This document shows, piece by piece, positions 1 through 12,500 of a stretch of DNA of 64,000 nucleotides. The stretch covers positions 16,943,633-17,007,632 of the forward strand of contig NC_089274.1 in assembly GCF_963678975.1 (NCBI RefSeq). Direction: 5' to 3'. The position numbers and the translations under genes were made by a program. The DNA comes from Dysidea avara. Lineage: Eukaryota > Porifera > Demospongiae > Dictyoceratida > Dysideidae. Positions within the stretch are counted from its first letter, which is position 1, and each line of letters begins with the position of its first letter. The notes under the pieces were generated by a model that saw only the letters and a list, made by a program, of their open reading frames with translations, was not told the DNA's origin and ran no database searches.

Positions 1-76
1 TTTTAGTATAGTTACTGTACAAATCGATTTCCTTGTTCTTCCTACTGTCTAGCCCTGTAATTCCAAAACTACTCAC

Positions 77-841
77 CATAATTGACTGAAACTTTGGTAA
101 CTATTCCTTGGACAATGCAGATAATGCTGAGAAAATAAAAATCAGAGGTTGTGCGAACTAGACGGGTTTTCGCTGAGATGGTCACATATAGCAACCACTG
201 AAAGTACAAGTCAGGTTGAAAAAATCCAGGACAACTCAAAGTGTTAAAACTGTTGACCATAGCCCTCACATTGTTTTGGTCCATGCACTGCAAAGCAGCT
301 TTCCTAGCTAAGAAGCCCTACGTTATCCATACTTCTGAATGGTCATCAACACTGCGGCACCATATTTGGCTGTGCACTTGCAGACTTACCAATTAGGGGT
401 ATAATACCTGCCAACCTATGTGTGTGCTAATTCTAATGTGATATTGTACTACTGTGAATACATCCATCCCAATGTATGTATTGTGTAACCTCATGCCTTT
501 ATTGTTACTGATGTAAACAATCTAATGTGGCCACATTCCACGATTAGTGGACTGAACAGATAGCTGTGAGGTGTACATCGTTACTGATGTTTGAGGGGAC
601 TGGTGTAAAGTGTTTGTATATGGTGACTTTCCTACCTGTAGTAGTTGTCAAGTTTTTTAAATGTGCCACCTTCAATACTGACTTTAATATTCTCAGACAG
701 ACACAGAATTCCCAGACATTCCAACAGGAACCCATTAACTTTACAAGTCCACTGTACTCGTGGCACTTGATACAGATGATCTTCACTGCCATATACAAGC
801 ATAGGTGTTTGTTTCCTTAAATAGTCTTCTGGCATGTAAAG
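77..841 (-). CDS. Unrecognised spliced gene, two internal exons (partial)
   Basis: Two leftward exons can be supported: 841..636 and 303..77. The first follows an acceptor (CATACAG) and ends at a strong donor (TACAG/GTAGG). The second starts after CTAG at 304 and ends at ATG/GTGAGT. The exon phases agree: an AG at the end of the first plus G at the start of the second completes an Arg codon. Together they give about 144 residues with no stop, mostly hydrophobic and beta-rich in appearance, with pieces such as QTPMLVYGSEDHLYQV and CPGFFQPDLYFQWLLYV. I do not recognise the family. The reading frame runs off the left window edge through the 77 donor. The 5' side is unclear because the next gene rightward (Kelch, opposite strand) starts at 911, so either the start is near 835-856 or earlier exons interleave with that gene. 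Confidence 0.42.
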
Positions 842-910
842 CTGTATGTATATCAAGCCCCATAAGGCTTTTAAGTTAAATAACTGATCTTTCCACTTCT
901 ATCCCTATAG

Positions 911-1738
911 ACATGGAGCAAGTCAGGACGGCTGTGGGACTAGGGTCACTAGATGGCAAGTTGTATGCAGTTGGTGGCGAGTGTGAAGCAACTGGTCATG
1001 AGGGAACACTTTATTTAAAGAGTGTTGAATGTTTTGATCCAAGGGTGAACAGCTGGTGTAGAATACCGGACATGCAGTACGCCCGCTCCTTTGCAGCTAT
1101 AGCAAGTTTCAATGGTGAGTGTTGTAAGAATTAGGTGTGTGTACTGTAAAATAAAACATTTTCCAGGTTGTCTTTATGTCATTGGTGGAGAGACTACTAA
1201 CCACTGCTATAGTACAGTAGAGTGCTATAATCCCAAGAACAATGAATGGAGTGCACTCCCTGATATGCACTTTGCTCGATCTGGTGCTGGGGCTGGTGTA
1301 ATGGACGGAAAGTTGTACGTCGTGGGTGGACAGGATCGGTTTACAGCTCACTATGCCAGTGTGGAGTGTTACAACCCTGTGGATGACACGTGGCTACCTT
1401 GTGCTGAAATGAACTTTGCCCGATCTGGTGTAGCTGTTGCTGTTCTAGGTAAATACCTGTATGCCATCGGAGGAAGGAACCGTGGAGAACAAACATACTA
1501 CAACAAAGTTGAGCGTTATTCTCCAACTGAAGATAAATGGGAGGTCATATCTCCACTGCTTCACTCACGGGCGTGGCCTGCAGCTGCTGCCTTCTGCCAT
1601 TGTATTTATGTTGCCGGTGGTTATGATGGACAAAATCGTCTCAACACTGTGGAACAGTATAACCCTGAAACAGACAAGTGGACGAACATGGCAGAAATGA
1701 AAGAGAATCGTGCTGGATGTGGCTTATCAGTAGCGTAA
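911..1738 (+). CDS. Kelch-repeat protein, 3' part (KLHL-type substrate adaptor)
   Basis: Exons 911..1114 and 1167..1738 are joined by a 52-nt GT-AG intron (AATG/GTGAGT ... TTCCAG/GT), and the phase restores a Gly codon. The protein has about five Kelch blades, each with a YxxGG-type core (KLYAVGG, CLYVIGG, KLYVVGG, YLYAIGG, CIYVAGG) followed by VExYxP and a W. It ends at TAA 1736-1738. The exon at 911 follows a pyrimidine-rich acceptor and begins with the last two bases of a split codon, so the Met at 913 is probably internal. BTB, BACK and the first blade would lie upstream; I see none between 1 and 910. KLHL proteins are Cullin-3 E3 substrate adaptors in which a six-blade Kelch propeller binds substrate. 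A 5'-truncated copy cannot be excluded. Confidence 0.85.
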
Positions 1739-2074
1739 TGCTGTCAACCCACAACTTGCTTCTGTACCTTTTACAACCATTCGATGATTTTTAAATTTGT
1801 TCTTGCTTAGACTTATTAATGAACAGACAATTTTATTTATTGTTTACAACCCATTGCCGTGCAAAAAAATATTATAAGACAGTTTTTTTTGTTTGCTTTT
1901 ATGTTGTAACTGGTGACTATTTGCATCACAAATCACTTGAGGTCACTAATAAACTTTTATAGCACATCTGTAAGTACTGCTAAACCTTTCCTAGTTACTA
2001 TTGTATTGCATTCACATTAATTTTGCTAAATTATAAATAGTGAAATTTAATTTGTACTAGAACAAAATAAAGTA
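1739..2074. other. Convergent 3' region between Kelch gene and ASPH
   Basis: AT-rich, with no coding signal on either strand. AATAAA at 1948-1953 (plus) fits a poly(A) signal for the Kelch gene, and TTTATT near 1832-1837 could serve ASPH on the minus strand, so the two transcripts may overlap at their 3' ends. Confidence 0.4.
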
Positions 2075-4515
2075 TTAAATGGGAGTTAATGATTTACGTT
2101 TCTCTGAAGAAAGATCCGGATGCCAAACATCCACTGATAGAAGTACTAGTAAACTATCTTCACCTTTATGCCACATGGAGTATTCAAAGGAATCATCGAA
2201 TATCAAAACCTTCCCTTCTTGCCAATTCCTACAAATTTAAGAATTTAAATAGCACAAATTTTCAGCAATGAGAGAAAAACACTTATTTCAATAAATTGTG
2301 AGGATAAAATTTTTTGCAGACATATATATACCTCAAAAAATTTGTATGGAAACAATATCACGTCACTTAATTAATAATTACACTCAATCTAGTTGTAATA
2401 AGACAATTTTAGGAAATGGGTCATACTCTGGGTAAATGAAGTTGGTTCTATGGGGCTGTAGTACTAATTTACATGGGCCCCCAAAGGTGGTCCTATTAAT
2501 TTTCAACATGTACACTCACCTTGTTTCATCAGCCACTCTTATCCTGCTGTTACTAGGGACCACCAGACCAAGATGGAGTCGTAGATGTGTGTTGCTAGGT
2601 GCTACAGCTGGCCATGTCACTGTGCCAGGAACCATAGCTACCAACTCAGCCTATATTACATAACAATGATATAAGACGGATCACATGCAATTGTATACCT
2701 GGCATCTCCTGCATGTAGCTGATGCAGAAATTGACTTAATCAGACCACAAGTTTCGGGTAACATGCTACATCCACTGTTATCGGGTTTGCCATTTGAATA
2801 GAGTAGTAGTCTGCGTAGTTCCCCTGTCTCACATAATCCCTTAACAACATGTTGTAGCTGATTGATAACTCCTAATGCCTCACTGTAAAATGAATTCCTA
2901 AATAACTGAAACACCAAGGTATTACTTACAGTTTAATAGTCTCCCAGCGTCCCTCCAGCAACTTGATGGTGTTCTGGTAACTGGTATCCCCTGGCAACCA
3001 CCATGGCTGACCGTGTAGGCCTGGTTCATTATTTATTGACCGTTGCCATGGTGACAAGAAATGTCCCAGTGACACACCCTCAGCATAAAGCACACGTGCC
3101 TGAAAGAATAAGAGCCCACAATTAACACAGAACTTTGTATGGCAGATATGATTATGTTAATTCTATTCACAAATAGAAGCCATGAAGGATGAATCATGAA
3201 GTTCACACAATTTTGGACTGGTCAGAGGAAGTGGTAGTTCCAATACATTACAAGGATTGTATAAGTGTTCACTTACCTCTTCACTTCTGCCAAGCCTGGT
3301 CAAACACTCTCCACCATGATGGAAAAACTGTGCCAACTTGCGGATCTCTTCATCTTTCTTTAACCCATCCAATAGCAGTGGTAAAGCTTCTTCAAATTTT
3401 CCCTCCAATTTTAACAACAACCCTATATGTGCTTTTGAAAATAAATCATCTGGCCACTTGGTGACAGCAACTTTGAAATACTCCAATGCCTTTGTGTTCT
3501 TTCCAGCTGCAATATAAGTCAAGGCAACTTTTCTAGTGTACAACTGATTATCAGGAAAGTGATGAGCCAACTCAGCCCATGCCTTTACACTAGTTTGGAG
3601 TTTGCCACGGAATGATGCTCGGTCAGCAAGCCTCAGTAGTGCTTCACGCCGGACATCCTTAGGAGTTATAACATTATCAATACCAACACTATAATAGGCA
3701 TCGATACATAAATCCAGATACTTATTGCTATGTTTCAGCTCAGCATATTTGCACAAAGTCTGTGCCTTGCCGTACATACCACGTGGACTTTGTGGAAACC
3801 TGGTTAAGATTTCTTCGAAAGCCTCCAGTGCCTGTTTAAATTTCTTCCGACGAATAGCTTTCTCACCAGTCAATATTTCAATGATGAATGGCCGGTCTGG
3901 GTCAGCTGGTTCAATTGGCCACTGTAGTACAGGTATATTAGTAAGGTCAACAGTGGTCTTGTTAATGTACTTGTCCTTCCTACGTGGTACAATACGCTCA
4001 CCCTCTGCTTGTGACTTTTTCGAGGGTTCCTTTTTACTGGAATTTTCACTAGACTTTTTATTGCTTTTCTTCTTGTCTTCTTTCGCAGGCTTCTTACCAC
4101 TTGACTTTACTTCTTTACTAGCAGGTGGCTTGGTGGTTTTCTTAATATTAACTTTGTCAGTTTCCTTGAGTTTGTTATTAGCTTTCTTGGCCACGCTATC
4201 AGTCACATTGCTATTAGCGGCCCTTGATTCATGCTGCTCTCTCGTAGCCACACGACCATTGTATACCACGTAACAGGCGAGGACAACCATCGCAATAGAT
4301 AGTATTAAAAATGTTAACAGCCATCTGACTGTGCTTGGTCCTTCACTAGGTACACCTGGTCTCAGTTTCCTCTTTTTACCTACACACACGATGGGAAGGA
4401 GTAAAATATTAGACAACTTACATGCACTACCTGTGTGAACTACGCCATTTGCAGCAGCAGGTTTTACTTCTTCTGCTTTACTATCAGCTTTTCTCTTAGA
4501 TGGACGACTAGCCAT
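2075..4515 (-). CDS. ASPH: Aspartyl/asparaginyl beta-hydroxylase-like protein, probable pseudoenzyme
   Basis: Exons 4515..4431, 4379..3277, 3099..2930, 2897..2699, 2650..2520 and 2228..2075 are in phase and give 613 aa. The first intron is only 51 nt and is open in frame, so retention would add 17 aa. Order: short cytosolic tail, one transmembrane helix (WLLTFLILSIAMVVLACYVV), a Lys/Glu/Ser-rich luminal linker, TPR-like helices, then the 2-oxoglutarate oxygenase domain (CRRCQ, PGTVTWPAVAPSN, LRLHLGLVVP, GKVLIFDDSFEYSMWH, VDVWHPDLS). ASPH hydroxylates Asp/Asn in EGF-like domains in the ER lumen using Fe(II) bound by two His. The first His (LRLHLGL) is kept at 2573-2575. The second, FEHEVW in vertebrates, is Tyr (FEYSMW, codon 2180-2182), and the Arg that binds 2-oxoglutarate before VDVWHP is Leu (2147-2149). 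The fold is intact but activity is doubtful. Confidence 0.88.
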
Positions 4516-4593
4516 TCCAACTCCGGAAGTAGACTATTTAGGAACGTGTTGTTTTTAAATTTACACGATAGTCGGTAAATTTTTTTCCTGTCG
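4516..4593. promoter_or_regulatory. Shared head-to-head promoter of ASPH and CRBN
   Basis: Only 78 bp separate the ASPH start (4515, minus) from the CRBN start (4594, plus), and both reading frames begin at once with family-appropriate N-termini. Both 5' UTRs and the core promoter must fit here or overlap the opposing first exon. I see no clear TATA box. A bidirectional promoter is inferred from spacing alone. Confidence 0.6.
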
Positions 4594-7500
4594 ATGGCGT
4601 TCTTTTTCCGTAGATTTCGCGCAAATGATGACGCTAACGAGGACGAAGGCGATGAAGATGAAGACGAGGCGTTGCTAGCAGATACTAGCGATTCATCAGG
4701 TAATCTTGAACCATCTATTTGCAAGTTTTTAAGTAGGTCACGTGATGCAGGTTCAGATCAAGAAGAGCAACAAGCAGACACTCAAAATAGTACACCCAAC
4801 AATCACGTGACAGAAACACACCCACAGGGCATATATGATGTTACGCTTCCTGCTCGTCATCTGGTAAGCTCAGTAATTCTCTGGGTGTGGAGAATATACA
4901 CATACTTGTTTCTATGGTTACAGTATCTAGGAGAACTTGATGAAGATAACAGCAGTCAGAGGACGGTTCACCACGACAATGACACTCCATGCCTACCCCT
5001 CCTTTACCTCCGAGATACTATTGTATTCCCAGGAGAAACCTTACCAATGCATGTCTTCAATTTACATGTGAGTGTATTACTTGAATCATGTTCTGAACCA
5101 AGTGATTTTAGTTGATCTCTCTGCTGCGTAATGCATTAACCAGCAACCAGCCTGTTGCTATATGCTCAGACCTTAGGTGAGTGATAGCCAAAAGTATGTG
5201 GCGATCTTGCCAGTCAGGCTAAAATTTTCTTTTCCATTTGGTTGGTTAGGAAAGACACTTGAATTATTAACAATAGCAATGTAGGCAGACACGTTCTTTT
5301 ATTGAGTAGATAGACATGGTTGCTCGCATGACTTGGTAATTAGCCAGCAAAATCCTATATAACTGCACCAATGGGTAGTGGCATATCATAGTAGGGCTTT
5401 GGCCCACCAGAGGTGTTTGTATGTAAGGTTGAGATACTCTATCAAATAATCTAATAAAACAATCACAGTATTGAGCAGACTTGATGCATTGTGGCACTCT
5501 ACGTAGTTAGAATATATAGGTGGGTTTTTGATTTGCCTTCTTATAATCGTAAAATTACCATCACTGCTGATGAGTAAATTGTTGATGCAGTCAAAAAAGT
5601 TGTGTGGACAGGAAAAAAAGCTGGCTAACCTCAAGTTTTCCACCTAATCAAATAGAAAATTAGTCTGGCTGGCCAACCAAACTGTATTGTATATAACATA
5701 AAAATTTTGTAAGGACAATTTTAGCTGATTAGGCTGTCATCTCTTGAATGGAGTCCTATGGTTTATGCCTTTATGGTTATTAGAGCTAAAATTGTCTTCA
5801 TTATTGTGCAACATGTATGATATAAGTAAATTTCCTTAGGAATTTTGATGAAGATCCTGAACAGGCTCTCCGGCGGCCGAACCAAGAAGAACTGACAGTG
5901 CTGGGCACCACGGTGGATATCATGGGGTTCAGAGAACAGGAGCAGTCTGAAGGCTATCATCATGGGCCAGTGTTTATTGTGAGGTTTCTTGGTAGACAAC
6001 GATTTAAACTGCTTGAGTGTTACAGGAAATTAAATGGGTAAATGTGTGTGTAGTATGCGTCTATCTGTTTGTGTGTGCGTGCGTGCGTGCATATTTGTAT
6101 GTGTAATGCAGTGGCGGATCCAAGGGGGAGGCACAGGGGGCATGTCCCTCCCTCCCCTCCCAAACAATACATACCCTTAATAGAACAGTTAGTTAAATAC
6201 TCTAATAGAACAGTCAGCACATATAACACTATTGAGAATCCTCCATAGCTACTGAGTATGAAAAACTAACATCTGCAGCACTATCCCATACATGGACATA
6301 CCTAGCCTACTAAGGATATTTTGCAATTGAAGGTCTTGTGTATGCCATTCTTTAGGTCCACAATAACTACTATAGCTATAGCTAGCTGAGTTACTTATGA
6401 CTGTCACTCATCCCTACACAACTCTTGATCAATGTAGTCCACTTAGAAAGCAGATATTTGTGCGTAAAACCACGCTACATCACATCAAAAATTTCAGCCC
6501 TGAAACATGAAATAGCTTTAACTTCTGGGGGGCTGTCCCCCCAGACCCCCTGCTCCGTATACCTATACCCTGGTGCATCCCCCATTATCAAACTGCCCCT
6601 GTAATGGGTAAGTTCCAATCAGGATGTTGGGTGCTTACACCTTCACCTGTGAGACATGTCCTCAGGGGTGCTGGTCCTGCCCCCCAGGAAGATTTGCCAT
6701 CACTGACTGTTACACCCCTGTTCACGCTACTCACCTAACCCTGGGGACAGTGTGGCATGGCTTAGAACAATAAACTGCAGTGTGAAAATAGAGCAATGTT
6801 GAGTGAGGCCCCACCCGGTATGGTAGGCTGGTATATATGGGCTAGGATACAATTAATGTGAACACATTCCAGGACATGCATTTGCGCCACTTTAATTACA
6901 TAATTATTATTGGAATTTCACGTGATTCTCAATATTTGTAATGCAAAACCAGCAAATGTTGAAGTTCACTGGGATATTTAGATTAGTGCTTCACATAAGC
7001 TTCCAGAAAATGCACTTTGTTTTGTTAGGCATGCAAAACTGATTTTTCTCCATTCACCAAGAAATCCGGAGGCTCCTACGAAACAAAGTATATAGCCTCA
7101 AAGTTTAGGCAAAATGCAATGTAAATATCTACTGAGCTCTATGTGAACCTCATTGTTGGCTGGTTTTGTACTATTGAGACTCATGTGATGGTAATATGCA
7201 ATTAACCTGCTTACTCTTTGTACAATTTTAGTAGTTCATTATTGTACATTGTGTGTTTGATCTAGCTCATGATTAGGCCATCATTATTATATTGCTTGTT
7301 TCCCGTCAACCATTAGAACAAAAACTGATGCGGGCGGGAGGTGATTATTAATTATACACTTGACTTTTGTTATTTCAGTCTCTGACTGCTCTGTTAGAGT
7401 ATCTTGATTTTGAAGGCTGCCAGGATGCACCCTGTTGACCAAGAGTGGAGGGACTTCCACCCTTCTGCTATGTTAATATGCACAGCTAATTCATTTACCT

Positions 7501-9383
7501 TAAAATTTGGCAACTCTGTGCCTCCTTCTAGCATGAAATAGAGCGTTCATGTGATCTATAATCAAAAATTTGGTGCGGGTACCTAAAATTTGATGCAGGC
7601 GGAGATGGGAAACAAGGAATTTAATAATGATGGCCTTATTTGGAGCACACAATATCCAGTCACATGTTGAGCAATAGTGTGAAAAAGAGCACTGACTTGA
7701 GTTCAATAACCCAGATTGACCTGTGTTAAAGTAATAGGGTGTACATGGTAGGCTCCTGGGTAGTGTACAGGTTTCTCATTCAACTGCGTAGGTGTGACTG
7801 TTTATATGGCAGCCAAAGGCTTTACTTTTGTGTTTGTATGTACAATCTGTATGCATGTGTTATGTACAGAAGATTACAATTTCCTCTTGTTCCACACAGC
7901 ATGATGGAGGCCAAGGTAAAAATCCTCCCAGAACAGTTGCTACCTCCAAAGCCCCTTCACTTATTCACTTGTCCAGCACATTTAATGTCATCGGCCAATC
8001 AATCGCTAGCATTGCTACGCTCATGTGAGAATGAACTACAAACACTACCAGCTGAGAGATTAAAACATCTACAGAGAAATCTTAGTGTAAGGGAATAACT
8101 GCATGCAAATATCATGTCAAATATCATGCACACATTGCAAAGGAAATACCAGATTCACATATGCTGGTTTGTGTTTACAGCTGGTCAATGCCACTATGCC
8201 AGTTTGCCAGGCATCACTATGGAGTTTTAATCAAATTGATTTTGTGAGTAGAGGTGGTTGCCAGGTGGGGATTAATTGGAGTGTTTGTTAACAGCATAGA
8301 CTAAGAGAACAAGTCAAGAAAGAACAACAGTTTAAAACATTTGCAGGAAAAGAGAACTCTGCAAAACTGCCAGAGGATGTAGTAAGTACGTGTCTTAATT
8401 TCCTCACTCGGTCTTATTTTGAAGGAAAAGTTATTTTTAAAATGAACTGTCTCAAAGAGCCATTCTGCTTTTGTTAATTAGGTCTGTCCTACTGGTTGTC
8501 ACGACAACTACCAGCAGAGACCAGTTGCAAGTTGGAGTTGTTATCAATCAATTGTCCTACAAGGAGGATATTACGAGCATTACAAATATTACAGGTGGTG
8601 TCTCCTGTAGATTAATTTAAGTTTCATTTCAACTTATTTCTCATCACATGTAGTCCTATACTGATTTGTGTTGTCAAGTGTGTGGCAGAACTATTGCCAA
8701 GAAGGATGCTATTTTCAGGTGTGTAGTATCAAGAGTATGTTTTATATGGTGTGGAACCTATTGACAGTTTAAATGAAGGACACCATAGATTTTGGTGCAA
8801 AAGTTTTTACATCTGATAGAACAAATGCTTATTAAAAATGTGGGCTTAAAATCCTGTGTATGCCTTGTCCATTGTAGTGAGGTTACACTGTGTATGTGCT
8901 TTTGGCAACACCCCTTGTGTTGAGATCATGTCATGTGTTATGTAGCATGTCTGTGGAGGGACCACTGGCATTGTATGTCAACCCTGGGGGGTATGTGCAC
9001 GACACACTCACTGTAATGGATGCATCACACTTGCGGACCATGGGAAGGTCATCCACAGAACATTCATGGTTTCCAGGGTGAGCAGATATTATGAATGTAT
9101 GTATGTTATTCTTAATGTATAAGTTTTCAATAAATGGTAAATACTTCTTTTAAAATCATCTAGTCAATTATCTAGTTGTTGTATAATGACTGCAATTGCA
9201 TTGAGATTTTTTTTTTGTGTGTGTGTGTGTGTGTGAATCTATAGGTATGCTTGGACTATAGTCAACTGCAGAAGATGTGGGGATCACAAAGGATGGTTGT
9301 TCGAAGCAACAAAGAGAGGACTAAAGCCACACAAATTTTATGGCCTGCGGAGACCATCTCTCCACTTTACACAGGGCACCTAA
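4594..9383 (+). CDS. CRBN: Cereblon, CRL4 substrate receptor
   Basis: Eleven exons: 4594..4863, 4924..5067, 5112..5176, 5840..6037, 7900..8086, 8181..8243, 8295..8385, 8482..8594, 8654..8718, 8946..9077 and 9245..9383. All are in phase and give 488 aa (human 442). The order is an acidic N-terminus, a Lon-like domain ([41 protein letters not shown]), a helical DDB1-binding region ([10 protein letters not shown]), and a C-terminal CULT domain. Zinc Cys pairs are CCQVC and CRRC. The three Trp that form the imide pocket are present (EHSWFPG, YAWT, KGWLF), as is the NP..Y(V)H motif. CRBN recruits substrates, including C-terminal cyclic imides, to DDB1-CUL4. The residue matching human Val388 is Ile, as in mouse. 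The donor of the 8295 exon is non-canonical in context (TAA/GTACGT) but is fixed by phase. Intron 4 (1.86 kb) is full of repeats. Confidence 0.95.
6046..6100. repeat. TG/CG simple repeat in CRBN intron 4
   Basis: Alternating TGTG and CGTG runs. No coding role. Confidence 0.8.
6110..6222. mobile_element. hAT-like repeat fragment with CTCTAATAGA motif
   Basis: Begins CAGTGGCGGATCCA, the terminus seen on other copies at 21798 and 63683, has a C-rich run, and carries the recurring ACTCTAATAGAACAGTCA motif near 6197. It lies in CRBN intron 4 and is truncated. Confidence 0.55.
7274..7637. mobile_element. MITE with GGCCATCATTATTA terminal inverted repeats
   Basis: The left end (TAGGCCATCATTATTA, then TTGTTTCCCGTC) and right end (GGGAAACAAGG, then TAATAATGATGGCCT) are inverted copies. 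The interior contains GACTGCTCTGTTAGAGTA and a segment that recurs reverse-complemented near 60950-61010. Related termini are found near 59650 and at 62846-62880. Confidence 0.55.
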
Positions 9384-9499
9384 CATGCTTAAAATTTAAA
9401 AGATTTCTTTAAAAAATTTTTATAACACCTAATTCAAAATTTTTTATCCACCTCAAATCATATTGTATTTGTTTGTAAGTGTCATAAATCAACAACAAA

Positions 9500-9505
9500 A
9501 ATAAA
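9500..9505 (+). terminator. Probable CRBN poly(A) signal
   Basis: AATAAA about 117 bp after the CRBN stop and before the convergent hnRNP M-like stop at 9564. Confidence 0.5.
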
Positions 9506-9563
9506 GTGTTGTATAAGTGTGTGTACTATTGTCATGTAAGCTAACATAAGTGTACTGTTGTTG

Positions 9564-12500
9564 CTACTCGTATTTGTCCTCACTGATTTCAACTTCTCGA
9601 CCTCCAAGATTCTTCCCATTATATTCACCTGTAAGAAACAAGATTCTCTAAGACCAGGAACACACAGAGAGAAAAAACAGTTTACCAAGACAGCAAAATT
9701 TTAAATAGCAAAACAGCAAATTATATCTTGTGATGGCAGTGAGGAGCCTGCATAATATGGATACATAGAGAGTTTCAACTTAGCTGAGGATATTTTCCTG
9801 GATCCTCAGCTAAGTGCATGGATTCTAATAGTGTTCATATTTTCAACACATTAACAGGTCTATCGGTTGTCTGACTTTTTAGTTTGTTTTGCAATCTACA
9901 GCTCTCTGATTCTTACTTATTGCCTGCTTGGCGAGGCTTCTGGAGGCAAACTCTACCACTCCAACTCCCTTTGATCGGCCATCAGTGTGCATCATTACTT
10001 CAGCAAAAGTGACTGGCCCAACTATATGGGTGGAAAATGTAATGATGGCAGAATAGTGTACTATACAGTAAGGTTTGGTGAAAGAACAGCAATAAAACTA
10101 ATTTGCCATCTTCACCAAACGTTACAGTGTGTACCATAATTCATTTTAATTCCATGTACATTTCTGGGAAAAATTTAAATTTATTTTGCACTTTGGAATG
10201 CTTGGTGAAATTGGTCACTAATTGCCACAAATCTATGAAAAAACAAGGGATTGATTGTTAGTGAGAATGACATACAAGTATGAGATTTTCTTGATTTTAC
10301 ACTAAATAAAAATGTGAATTGTGTGTGTGACAGTTGCTTACTTGCTCGGTAGAAGAAGTTCTTCAGATGACGGGAAGTTGTAGACCATGGTAGCTATAGT
10401 ACACCAATACAACACAACACACATCTAGTATGGCAACAGCCAAGCCACTACTGTTCAACTATTCTACTACACCATACAAATCCACACTTCAACATTCAAG
10501 AACACACAATAACGTTGTAAACAAAATGTTTCCAAGCCATCCTGGCCATAACAACTACTATTGTTTACACATCACTCTGCATCTTAAATAGCTTCAACAA
10601 ACACTTCAATAATGTCAAACTCACAAGATGGTCAGCCATGGTACAATTATACAGTATATACATCAACCAAATTCTCTGATAAGTGTTTAACTCAAAAGTT
10701 TAGCAAGCTAGACAACTAAATCTCCACTGGTACTATCCATACCTTAAAAACACTGTTCAATAGATAGCAACTACACTAAGCACTGTTGGTTGTGAAGCTG
10801 AGAATACATTGAGATGAATACTAGTGTTTCTATTGAATGAAACTTGCTCTCTATCAGGTTACGGTGTAATACCGTTTAGTAGGGTTTATTTTGTGGGGGA
10901 AACAAATTTCACCATCCAAATTTTTGAGGGGTGGGGGATTTTTGGCTTTTCCATGATATTTTATGCTTGATTGAGCTATAAATTTTGAGGGGTAAAAGTT
11001 TAGTGGGTTGGAGCCAATCAATGAAAAACGTAAAAACATTTCCCCTTAGAAAAAACCCGCTATACAGTAGACACTTGTTTGAACCAATCAACTAAAAACA
11101 TTGTGGAACAAAGGGTCATATTTTTGTACACCTGACACTGAGCTTACATTTCTAATGAACACCCTTCTACCACCACCACTTTCAGCAGGTTCTTCAAATC
11201 TCGGTGGAATTGGCTCTTCTATTCTCCACCCTCCCCTCTGTCTTTCGGACATCACCTGATCCAGCAGAGATGGCTCCCTGTCAAAGTCACCACCACCCAT
11301 CATCCTTGATGGTGGCATATCATAATGCCTTGACAACAGCTCCTCCCTAGCAACAGGGGGAGGCAATGAAGAATGGTGGGCACCCATCGTCAAGGGATCA
11401 GGTGACAGCCTCCCCCTCTCAAATCTCTGACTGCCACTTCCACCCAACATGTCTGCAACAAATCCCCCCACCATTAGATAATCATGTACCAACAAATGCA
11501 CTACACAGAGGTACACACAACACAAACATTGACTGCTAGTTTCGCATGCATAAATTAGCTCTGACAGGTACAGGATCAACTTGAACACAACATACAGTTC
11601 TCATAGAAGGTCGCTACCATAAATCTTATGATCTCAAAGAATCTAGTGAGCAAATTGCATACCATCCCAGAAGCTTCTGTCAGCTACCTAACACAACACA
11701 TTGCTTTCATCTACAGTACAACACTGGCCACTATGCTTTCTTGCACAATCATACAATACAATGATCACAACAGGTGACTAATTACAGTTATCTGTATGTG
11801 AGCTCTGTCTCATGTTCTTCACCCATCATGATACTACCACATACACCACACTTTTACTCCTTCCAACAGCCTGCCCACCCTTATAGAAGCTATCTACTTA
11901 ACCAGGGAACTTGCTTTTAGTGCAACACCTAAGACCCTCTAACGAAGATAATTTGATAAAACACCAAATTTCTTATGGGGATTGTAGCATGTGTACTTAG
12001 AAGCAGAGGCATGTAAAGTGTCTTTTGGAACCTTATTTTTGCTATTTGAAAACAATCAATACGAGTACAAAGCCTGCAGCTGCAACATGACAGCTTATTA
12101 AAAAGTTATATAAAACAAATTGTTTTAGTAAACAAGAAAATGCTATTCAAGAAAGTTTATGTACACTAGTATCGTGTACAAGATCATCCTGATGTGTATC
12201 ACTTCTTTATCGAAGGCATCGTTTACCTATTGTCAAAGGTGTATAACAAAAGTTACTGAATAATGTTTTAATTGGTTACAGGTGGATACAAAATCACTGG
12301 AATATCTTCTAAAAACACTTAGTACATGTGCTACAAACCCCATAAGAAATTTGGTGCCTTTACCAGTTTCGTGGATAGGCGCTGGACTATTTAGGCCATG
12401 TGAGCAACTCCAACAAACTCACAAACCTATAATAGGAAATAACAGAGCCTGGGTCATCAACCTGGTCCAAATCCTCCTCCAGAGTGAACACATGATAGGT

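Noticed and set aside
1-841. Naming the two-exon leftward gene as an Integrator subunit 7 relative
   Set aside because: A few residues (FFQ, VQGIV) recalled INTS7, but the match is from memory, short and unaligned elsewhere, so no name is given.
3725-4273. 182-codon plus-strand frame
   Set aside because: Antisense of the Lys-rich ASPH linker and TPR exon.
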